From the NCBI GenBank assembly GCA_030150085.1, contig JASLGJ010000327.1, positions 1 to 8,023 of the forward strand: DNA of 8,023 nucleotides. Reading direction: 5' to 3'. The notes beneath the pieces are model-generated. The model was not told the DNA's origin and made no database searches. It was given only the letters and a program-made list of their open reading frames with translations. This DNA is from Candidatus Elarobacter sp. (GTDB taxonomy: Bacteria > Vulcanimicrobiota > Vulcanimicrobiia > Vulcanimicrobiales > Vulcanimicrobiaceae). The position numbers and the translations under genes are program-made. Shown here piece after piece: positions 1-6,118 of this stretch (within the stretch, counting starts at the first letter, position 1; each line of letters opens with the position of its first letter).

Positions 1-1087
1 GCCGCACCTCGCCCGCGACCGGGGCCGGCGGCACGCGCAGCGCCGTCACCACGCCGGGCCGGGGCGGGAGCAGGAACCGCACGCCGGCGAACCGCCGGCG
101 GGTCGCGCTCAGCAGCTCGCCCAGCGGCAGCCCGGCATGGAGCCGCACGATGGCCTCGATCAAGTCGATCCCGCGCGCGCGCTCGACCAGTTCCACGATC
201 ATGTCGCCGCCGGTGCGCGGGTTCACCTCGATCACGCGCACCCGCTCGCCGTCGAGCTTGAACTCGACGTGCGCCAGCGTGTTGCGCAAGCCCACGTGCT
301 GCAGCAGCCGGTCGAGCGCGCGTTCGATCGCGGCCTCGGTCCGCTCGTCGAACGGTGCCGGGAACACGTGCCCGACCTCGACGCAGAACGGCGGCGCCGT
401 CACCAGCTTGCGGGTCGCGCCGGCCATCCGCCAGCGCGCCGCGGCGGGATCGTAGGCCATCTCGGCGCTGTACTCCGGTCCCGGGATCAGCGCTTCGACC
501 AGGATGCCGCGGGTCGAGCGGTACCCGCGCACGTTGGCCGCGCCCAGCGCTTCGCCCAGCGCCTGGACGGCGGCGCCGAACTCGGCCTCGCCGGTGCAGA
601 CCCGCACGCCGAAGCTGCCCGACTCGTCGACCGGTTTCACCACGCACGGGTAGCCCACGGCGGACGTCTCCGGCGGGTCGCGGTCCAAGTCGTGCACGCT
701 GTAGGGCAGATCGAACTCGCTGCCCGCGAGCGCGCGGCGCAGGCGGTCCTTGAAGCGCGTGTTGACCAGGCCGTGAGCGACGTTCGGATCGCCCGTCCCG
801 GCGAAGCGCGCGAGCACCGCCGACGGCAGCAGCCGGTAGTCGTCGAAGCCGACGACGCCGCCGACGCGGCGTTCGAGCGAGGTGCGCAGCAGCTTGGCGA
901 TGTCGAACGTGTCGACCGTGACGACCTCGTCCACGTGCGGGCGCGGATCGATCACCGTGCTCCCGTAGTCGTCCGGGCTGCGGGCCAGCAGCACCGGCCG
1001 AAAGCCGAGCCGGCGCGCGCACTGCGCGGCCAGCGCGCCGTAGCCGAAGACCCCGCTCTCGACGATGAGGTAGTCGCGCGCGCTCAT
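1..1087 (-). CDS. ATP-grasp ligase, type B, copy 1 (B1), 3' end outside window
   Basis: The start is the ATG at 1087, overlapping the MFS stop as ATGA, and 362 codons are open to the left edge with no stop. By comparison with B2, about 48 C-terminal residues are missing. The first ten residues (MSARDYLIVE) are the same as in B2, and the alignment runs without gaps for about 350 residues at ~73% identity. The ATP-grasp residues are all present: Lys113 (RFKDRLR), Lys151 (GYPCVVKP), the loop DESGSFGV, Glu198 and Glu205 (LVEALIPGPEYSAEM), Glu275 (HVEF), Glu287 and Asn289 (VIEVNPRTGG). It should be an active ATP-dependent ligase and the natural partner of A1, although the MFS gene separates them. 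The most changed parts relative to B2 are residues 101-140, 171-190, 241-250 and 321-325, away from the ATP site. There is no obvious Shine-Dalgarno sequence, so translation probably depends on the upstream gene. Confidence 0.9.
   Translation of the reverse strand, partial: MSARDYLIVESGVFGYGALAAQCARRLGFRPVLLARSPDDYGSTVIDPRPHVDEVVTVDTFDIAKLLRTSLERRVGGVVGFDDYRLLPSAVLARFAGTGDPNVAHGLVNTRFKDRLRRALAGSEFDLPYSVHDLDRDPPETSAVGYPCVVKPVDESGSFGVRVCTGEAEFGAAVQALGEALGAANVRGYRSTRGILVEALIPGPEYSAEMAYDPAAARWRMAGATRKLVTAPPFCVEVGHVFPAPFDERTEAAIERALDRLLQHVGLRNTLAHVEFKLDGERVRVIEVNPRTGGDMIVELVERARGIDLIEAIVRLHAGLPLGELLSATRRRFAGVRFLLPPRPGVVTALRVPPAPVAGEVR
603..634 (-). repeat. Exact 32-base direct repeat within B1 (partner 4342-4373 in B2)
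   Basis: The 32 bases match 4342-4373 exactly and encode the loop PVDESGSFGVR after the second ATP lysine. The offset of 3739 bases is the distance between the two type B start codons. Confidence 0.8.
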
Positions 1088-2310
1088 CGCTGCGCGGGAG
1101 CGCGGCGGGGGCGCTCGGCGGTCAGCAGCAGGGCCGGCGGAACCAGCGCGACCCCGGCGGCGAGCGCCAGCAGGACGATCGTCTGGGGGTGGAAGCGCCC
1201 GGCCAGCGCCGCGACCAGCAGGCCGGACAGCGGCAGCGGGATCAAGACGAAGCTGTTCATGACCGACACGATCTTGCCGATGTGTTCGATTGGAGTGTGC
1301 TTGAGCCTTTCGGTGCGCGCGTGGACGACGAAGATCGACTGCGCGACCATGAACAGCACGAAGCCGGCGCAGAACACGGCCACGCTCCCGGTCACGCCGA
1401 GCGCCAGGGCGAACGCCACCATGCCGACGCCCGACCAGATCGCCAGCGCCTGCAGCCGGGCGTGCTTGAGCACGAACGACAGCCCGATCAAGGCCAGCGC
1501 CGCGAACCCGTTGGCGGCGGCGTTGAGAAACCCGACGGTCAGCGCCGTCTGGCCGAACGAGCTCAGCATGACGGCCGGGATCAGGGCCATGATCGTGCCC
1601 TCGACCAGGTTGATGATCGCGGTGAAGGTCATCAGCCGCAGCAGGATCGGGACCGTCTTCAGCAGCGCCACGACCTCGCGCAGGTCGGCGGTCGAGACCA
1701 GCGGGCGCTTCACCCCCGTGCCCGCGCGCAGCGGGATGCGGAAGATCAGGATGCCGCAGACGCTGGCGACCAGGCACAGGCTGCCGACCGCCGTCGCCGC
1801 GAGGAAGCCGTAGCCGGCCAGCAGGATGCCGGCCAAACCCGGGCCGGCGATCAGCGCGACGCTGTCCGTGGCCTGGATGCGCGCTTGCACCTTCCCGCCC
1901 CGGGCCGCGCCGAAGAGCACGCTCATGCACCCTTCGAGCAGCACGTACGAGTAGCTGTTCATCACCGAGAAGACCGCCCCGATGAGGATCACCGCGACCA
2001 GCGGCACCGAGCACGCCAGCACGACCAGCAGGCAGAGCCGCAGGCCTTCGAGCCACAAGAGCTGGCGGCGCAGCGGCAGCCGGTCGGCCAGCGCACCCAG
2101 AAAGGGCAGCAGCATGACGCGCGGCGCCCACTCCAGCGCGTAGGCCAGACCCGAGTACGCCGCGCTCCCGGTCCGGGCGAACACGTAGACGGGCAGCGCG
2201 AAGCGGATCAGGCTGTCGCCGGTGAGCGAGAGGAACCGGATCGCGATCAGGTTCGCGAACAGCGAACCGGAGGCCGGCCGCTCCGCCGCCGGTTCTTCCC
2301 GGGCGGCCAA
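1084..2310 (-). CDS. MFS transporter, probable product exporter
   Basis: This 408-residue membrane protein has about 12 hydrophobic segments (roughly 17-45, 51-75, 92-116, 117-134, 148-168, 170-192, 222-248, 257-281, 287-305, 308-330, 345-369, 376-398). The major-facilitator motif A is present between segments 2 and 3 as GALADRLPLRR (residues 72-82). The type is that of drug or siderophore exporters (MFS_3-like), so export of the cluster product, possibly also giving self-resistance, is the likely role. The start is uncertain: the best candidate is TTG at 2308-2310, immediately after the in-frame TAG of A1, with no Shine-Dalgarno sequence. The first ~16 residues are polar and alanine/proline/glutamate-rich (AAREEPAAERP), so a later start is possible, but the next ATG or GTG is inside the first membrane segment. 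The TGA stop overlaps the B1 start by four bases (ATGA). It lies between A1 and B1, the one difference in layout from the A2-B2 pair. Confidence 0.87.
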   Translation of the reverse strand: MAAREEPAAERPASGSLFANLIAIRFLSLTGDSLIRFALPVYVFARTGSAAYSGLAYALEWAPRVMLLPFLGALADRLPLRRQLLWLEGLRLCLLVVLACSVPLVAVILIGAVFSVMNSYSYVLLEGCMSVLFGAARGGKVQARIQATDSVALIAGPGLAGILLAGYGFLAATAVGSLCLVASVCGILIFRIPLRAGTGVKRPLVSTADLREVVALLKTVPILLRLMTFTAIINLVEGTIMALIPAVMLSSFGQTALTVGFLNAAANGFAALALIGLSFVLKHARLQALAIWSGVGMVAFALALGVTGSVAVFCAGFVLFMVAQSIFVVHARTERLKHTPIEHIGKIVSVMNSFVLIPLPLSGLLVAALAGRFHPQTIVLLALAAGVALVPPALLLTAERPRRAPAQR

Positions 2311-3597
2311 CTAGGCGTCGGTTTCGACGAGCTTGAGCCCGAGCACCGCCTCGACTTCCGCGCGCAGCGCCTCGGTCGCCGCGACGGCGTGCGCGTAGTC
2401 CTCGGCGGCCACCCGCAGCACGCCGTACACGTCGAAGTTGCCGTCCATGCCGTGCAGCGCCTGGCCGGCCTTGATGCCGCACGAGCCGTTGGTGATGCGC
2501 CGCCGGAACGGCTCGAACCAGTCGGCGGGCAGGTCGGCCCGCACCGTGCTGTCCGCGAGCGCCGTGATGAACGTGTGGCTGGCCGCGCGGTGGCAGGGCA
2601 GCTGCTTGGCGCCGATCGGTTCGCCGGCATGGATGCGCGCCAGCAGTTCGAACAGGTCGACGTCGGTTGCCGTGCGGATCAGGTCGGGAATCCCGCCCCC
2701 GGCGACGCGCGGGTTCAGCTCGACCAAGCGCGGTCCCGCGGCCGTTTGGACGAACTCGACGTGGAAGATGCCCAGCCGCAGGCCGATCGCCTCGGCGATG
2801 CGGATCGCGTACGCCGCCGCCTCGTCGCACTGCCGCGGGGTGAGGTCGCTGGGGACCGTCGAGCCCATTTCCAGGACGGGGTTGTGCCGGCCGGTCTTGC
2901 GCCGCACGATCGCGAAGGGCGCCCACTGGCCCTGCTCGTCCGAGCCCAGCTCCATCGAGTAGAGCGGGCCCTGGGCGAGCTCCTCGACCGCGTACTCGTG
3001 CGGGATCTCGCTCTTGAAGTTTTCCCGCAGCGCGGCGTGCTGCTGTTCGAAGCTCGCCATGTGCGCGATCGTCTCGGCGTCGTCGTGCACGATGCGGGTC
3101 ATCATCTTGCCCGACCCGATGATGGGCTTGACGATCGCCGGGTAGCCGACGTGGCGCAGCGCCTCGAGCGCCTCGCCGAGCGAGCGCACCAGCCGGTGGC
3201 GCACGTTGGGGATCCCGTGCTCGTCCATGAGCTCGCGGCAGCGGTTCTTGTCGCGCGCGTTGAGCATGCCGGCGGCGCTCGTGGCGCGCAGCCCGAGCCG
3301 GTCCGCGGCGAGCGCGGCGGGCAGCGTGCACAGGTGCCACGCGCTGAGCACGCCGTCGACCGGCCCTTCGCGCACGAGCGCCTCGAGCGCGGCCTGGACC
3401 GAATCGGCGCTCTGGGTGTCCTCGATGCGCACGACCGCGTCGACCAGCTCGGGCGCGGCCGCCCGGTCGGTCTCGCTCAAGAGCCAGTCGAACTTGGCGG
3501 ACGACAGCAGCGTCACGCGGTAGCCCAGACGCTTGGCCGCGGCCAAGTCCTGGAGCCCGGGACGCGCCGATTCCACGAAGACCAGATGGGGCGTCAT
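2311..3597 (-). CDS. ATP-grasp ligase, type A, copy 1 (A1)
   Basis: This 428-residue paralogue of A2 has the same domain order. The Rossmann-like start is HLVFVESARPGLQDLAAAKRLG; ATP lysines are Lys117 (NARDKNRC) and Lys157 (GYPAIVKP); acidic EYAVEELAQG carries Glu205/Glu206; the metal site is HVEF (Glu281) and RLVELNPRVAGG (Glu293, Asn295). The nucleotide loop after Lys157 differs: IIGSGKMM here and RRGGAKLV in A2. Residues 121-140, 236-250 and 351-370 are nearly unchanged between the copies, while 161-195 and 251-266 have diverged, which could mean a different substrate. The start is the ATG at 3597, overlapping the B2 stop by four bases. The stop is TAG at 2311-2313, and the same frame continues directly into the MFS protein. 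It is expected to be an active ATP-dependent carboxylate-amine ligase; the partner and substrates are unknown. Confidence 0.92.
   Translation of the reverse strand: MTPHLVFVESARPGLQDLAAAKRLGYRVTLLSSAKFDWLLSETDRAAAPELVDAVVRIEDTQSADSVQAALEALVREGPVDGVLSAWHLCTLPAALAADRLGLRATSAAGMLNARDKNRCRELMDEHGIPNVRHRLVRSLGEALEALRHVGYPAIVKPIIGSGKMMTRIVHDDAETIAHMASFEQQHAALRENFKSEIPHEYAVEELAQGPLYSMELGSDEQGQWAPFAIVRRKTGRHNPVLEMGSTVPSDLTPRQCDEAAAYAIRIAEAIGLRLGIFHVEFVQTAAGPRLVELNPRVAGGGIPDLIRTATDVDLFELLARIHAGEPIGAKQLPCHRAASHTFITALADSTVRADLPADWFEPFRRRITNGSCGIKAGQALHGMDGNFDVYGVLRVAAEDYAHAVAATEALRAEVEAVLGLKLVETDA
2504..2538 (-). repeat. Exact 35-base direct repeat within A1 (partner 5025-5059 in A2)
   Basis: These 35 bases are the same as 5025-5059, at the fixed offset of 2521 bases that separates the two type A genes. 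They encode the DLPADWFEPF region. It is the longest exact match noticed by eye between A1 and A2 and is a remnant of gene duplication, not a mobile element. Confidence 0.8.
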
Positions 3598-4826
3598 TGG
3601 TAGACGAACTCGCAGCCCGCGACGTAGCTCGCGAGCGCGTCCTCGACGCCGCGCTCGTCGCCGCCCTCGACGACCGCGAAGCCGAGTCGATCGAGGCTCG
3701 AGCTGGCCGCCTGCACGGTGCGCGGCACGCCCGTCAGCCAGCGCCGCACCTCGCCCGCCACGGGCGCGGGCGGGCGGAGCGCGCTCACGGTGCCCGGGCG
3801 CGGCGGAAACAGGAAGCGCACCGCGGCCACCCGCCGGCGCGTCGGCTCCAGCAGGCCGTCCAGCGCCAGACCGGCGTGCAGCCGCACCATCACCTCGATC
3901 AGGTCGATCCCGCGCGCGCAGCGCACCAGTTCGACGATCATGTCGCCGCCGGGCCGGGGGTTGACCTCGATCACCCGCACCCGCTCGCCGTCGAGCTTGA
4001 ACTCGACGTGGGCGATCGTGCCGCGCAGCCCAAGCAGTCCCAGCAGCCGGTCGAGCGCGCTTTCGACCGCCTCCGCGAGCCCCGCGCCGAGCAGGGCCGG
4101 AAAGACGTGCCCGACCTCGACGCAGAACGGCGGCGGGGTGACCAGCTTGCGCGTCACGCCGACCAGCCGCCAGCGCCGCGCGGCGGGATCGTAGGCGACC
4201 TCGGCGCTGTACTCCGGACCCGGCACGAGCGCTTCGACCAGGACCGTGCGGGCGGAGTGGTAGCCGCGCCCGTTCGGCCCTTGCAGCAGCTCGCTCAGGA
4301 GCCGGATCGCCGCGCCGAACTCGGCCTCGTCGGCGCAGATGCGCACGCCGAAGCTGCCCGACTCGTCGACCGGCTTGACCACGCAGGGGTAGCCGACCGC
4401 CGACGAGCGGGGCAGCTCGCGGGCCAGATCGTGCGCGCGGTGCGGCAGGTCGAACTCGGTCCCGGCCAGCAGGGCGCGCATGCGGTCCTTGAAGCGGACG
4501 TTGACCATCCCCTCGGCCAAGCCGGGCTCGCCCGTTCCGGCGAAGCGCGCCGCCACCGCCGCCGGGACGAGCCGGAACTCGTCGAACCCGAGCACGCCCG
4601 CGGGGCGGCGCTCCAGCGCGATCCGCAGCAGCTTGGCGACGTCGAAGGTGTCGACCGTCAGCACCTCGTCGACGTGCGGGCGCGGATCGAGCACCGCGCC
4701 GGCGTACTCGGCGGGGTTGCGCGCCAGCAGCACCGGGCGGTATCCCAGCCGGCGCGCGTGCTGCGCGGCGAGCGCGCCGACCCCGAAGAACCCGCTCTCG
4801 ACGATCAGGTAGTCGCGCGCGCTCAT
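3594..4826 (-). CDS. ATP-grasp ligase, type B, copy 2 (B2)
   Basis: This 410-residue ATP-grasp protein is of a different type from its neighbour A2. The N-terminal Rossmann-like part begins MSARDYLIVESGFFGVGALA. The first ATP lysine is in RFKDRMR (Lys113), the second in GYPCVVKP (Lys151), followed by the loop DESGSFGV. Acidic residues follow in LVEALVPGPEYSAEV (Glu198, Glu205). The metal site is HVEF (Glu275) and RVIEVNPRPGG (Glu287, Asn289). The C-terminus (~340-410) is unique to type B and ends CEFVYQ. The start is the ATG at 4826, sharing one base with the A2 stop; there is no clear Shine-Dalgarno sequence, so translation is probably coupled to A2. The end overlaps A1 by four bases (ATGA). 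It is about 73% identical to the truncated B1 at the left edge. The likely role is a second ATP-dependent carboxylate-amine ligation working with A2; whether the two form a complex or act in series is unknown. Confidence 0.92.
   Translation of the reverse strand: MSARDYLIVESGFFGVGALAAQHARRLGYRPVLLARNPAEYAGAVLDPRPHVDEVLTVDTFDVAKLLRIALERRPAGVLGFDEFRLVPAAVAARFAGTGEPGLAEGMVNVRFKDRMRALLAGTEFDLPHRAHDLARELPRSSAVGYPCVVKPVDESGSFGVRICADEAEFGAAIRLLSELLQGPNGRGYHSARTVLVEALVPGPEYSAEVAYDPAARRWRLVGVTRKLVTPPPFCVEVGHVFPALLGAGLAEAVESALDRLLGLLGLRGTIAHVEFKLDGERVRVIEVNPRPGGDMIVELVRCARGIDLIEVMVRLHAGLALDGLLEPTRRRVAAVRFLFPPRPGTVSALRPPAPVAGEVRRWLTGVPRTVQAASSSLDRLGFAVVEGGDERGVEDALASYVAGCEFVYQ
4342..4373 (-). repeat. 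Exact 32-base direct repeat within B2 (partner 603-634 in B1)
   Basis: This is the partner of the match at 603-634, in the glycine-rich nucleotide-binding loop of the type B ligase. It arises from gene duplication plus strong constraint on the ATP site. Confidence 0.8.
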
Positions 4827-6118
4827 CAAATCGCGACGTCGGTCTCGATGAGCTTGACCTGCAGCGCCGCTTCGACGTCGGCGCGCAGGGTCTCGGTCGC
4901 GCGCACGGCCTGGGCGTAGTCGTCGGCGGCGACGCGCAGCACCCCGTACAGGTTGAGGTTGCTGTCCATCTTCTTGAGCGCCTGGCCGGGCTTGATGTCG
5001 CAGTGGCCGTTGGTGATCCGCTTGCGGAACGGCTCGAACCAGTCGGCGGGCAGGTCGGCGCGCACCGTCGCGTCCTCGAGCGCGGCGACGAAGGTGTGGC
5101 TGGCCGCGCTGCGGCAGACCAGCGGCCGGGGATCGATCCGCTCGCCGAGGTTGATGCGCACGAGCAGCTCGAACAAGTCGGTGCCGGTCGCGGTGCGCAC
5201 CAGGTCGGGGATCGGCCCCCCGGCGATGCGCGGGTTCACCTCGACCAGGCGCGGGCCTTCGCGCGTGTAGATGAACTCGATGTGGAAGATGCCGGTCCGC
5301 AGCCCGAGCGCCCGCCCGAGGCGGATCATGTAGTCGGAGGCCGCGGCGTACTGCTCGTCGCTCAGCCCGCTGGGCACCGTCGAGCCCATCTCGATGACCG
5401 GATTGTGCTTGGCCAGCTTGCGCCGCACGATCACCAGCGGCGACCACGTGCCGTGGTCGTCGCTGGCCAGCTCCATCGAGTACAGCGGGCCCTGGGCCAG
5501 CTCCTCGACCAGGTACTCGTGCGGAATCTCCTTGCGGAACGCGTCGTTGACCGCGGCGTGCTGCGCCTCGATGGTGGCGAAGTGGGCCACGACCTGGGCT
5601 TCGTTCTCGACCAGCGCGGTGACCAGCTTGGCCCCGCCCCGGCGCGGCTTGACGATCGCCGGGTAGCCGACGTAGCGCAGCGCCGCGAGCGCCTCGTCCA
5701 GCGAGCGCACCAGCCGGTGGCGCACGTTGGGGATGCCGTGCTCGTCCATCAGCTCGCGGCAGCGCTGCTTGTCGCGCGCGTTGGCGATGCCCGCCGAGCT
5801 GGAGCCGCGCAGCCCGAGCCGCTCGGCGGCCAGCGCCGCCGGCAGCGCGGCGAGCTGCCAGACCGTCAGCACCGCCTCGACCGGCGGCCCCTTGCGCACG
5901 ACCGCCTCGACCGCGGCCAGGACCTGGTCGGGCTCCTGGGTGCTGTCGATCCAGATCAGCTCGTCGACGTGCTCCTTGGCCGCCGCGCGGTCGCCGTCCC
6001 CGACCAGCCAGTCGAAGAGGGACGAGGTCAGCAGCGTCACCCGGTGCCCCAGGCGCTTGGCCGCTGCCAGGGCCTGGATCCCCGGCCGCGACGTCTCCAC
6101 GAAGACGAGGTGGGCCAT
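4826..6118 (-). CDS. ATP-grasp ligase, type A, copy 2 (A2)
   Basis: This is a 430-residue protein with ATP-grasp architecture. It has an N-terminal pre-ATP-grasp Rossmann-like strand (HLVFVETSRPGIQALAAAKRLG), then the first ATP lysine in NARDKQRC (Lys117), the second in GYPAIVKP (Lys157) followed by a glycine-rich loop, and acidic EYLVEELAQG with Glu205/Glu206. The metal-binding block is HIEF (Glu281) and RLVEVNPRIAGG (Glu293, Asn295). A conserved C-terminal region (~340-430) has the TVRADLPADWFEPF block. The family activates a carboxylate as an acyl phosphate and joins it to an amine or other nucleophile; cytosolic peptide or amide bond formation is the likely role. It starts at the ATG at 6118 (TGATG with the HDO stop) and ends in TGATG with B2. 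It is paralogous to A1 downstream, ~67% identical over residues 81-420 with no gaps. All core residues are present, so it should be active. Substrates are unknown. Confidence 0.92.
   Translation of the reverse strand: MAHLVFVETSRPGIQALAAAKRLGHRVTLLTSSLFDWLVGDGDRAAAKEHVDELIWIDSTQEPDQVLAAVEAVVRKGPPVEAVLTVWQLAALPAALAAERLGLRGSSSAGIANARDKQRCRELMDEHGIPNVRHRLVRSLDEALAALRYVGYPAIVKPRRGGAKLVTALVENEAQVVAHFATIEAQHAAVNDAFRKEIPHEYLVEELAQGPLYSMELASDDHGTWSPLVIVRRKLAKHNPVIEMGSTVPSGLSDEQYAAASDYMIRLGRALGLRTGIFHIEFIYTREGPRLVEVNPRIAGGPIPDLVRTATGTDLFELLVRINLGERIDPRPLVCRSAASHTFVAALEDATVRADLPADWFEPFRKRITNGHCDIKPGQALKKMDSNLNLYGVLRVAADDYAQAVRATETLRADVEAALQVKLIETDVAI
5025..5059 (-). repeat. Exact 35-base direct repeat within A2 (partner 2504-2538 in A1)
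   Basis: This is the partner of the match at 2504-2538, encoding the same stretch of the type A ligase. Recombination between the two would delete about 2.5 kb including B2. Confidence 0.8.

Noticed and set aside
137..1813. Plus-strand open frame of 558 codons as a possible gene
   Set aside because: It is antisense to both B1 and the MFS gene, crosses their junction and has no family signature. Its similarity to frames opposite B2 only mirrors the B1/B2 duplication.
1189..3603. Very long open frames on the plus strand, including one of 804 codons and others over 1084-6175
   Set aside because: They lie antisense to genes with clear family motifs, are composed mostly of Arg, Ala, Gln, Asp and His, and show no recognisable domain. 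Such shadows are normal in high-GC coding DNA.
3594..5447. Starting B2 or A2 at earlier in-frame codons, giving proteins of 617 or 766 residues
   Set aside because: The extra N-terminal parts are arginine/alanine-rich out-of-frame readings of the preceding genes. The ATG starts at 4826 and 6118 fit the paralogues and the TGATG overlaps.
1..6118. Direct repeats as a CRISPR array or mobile element
   Set aside because: The repeats are kilobases apart, lie inside coding sequence at constant offsets and follow protein conservation. No inverted ends, transposase or spacers are present.
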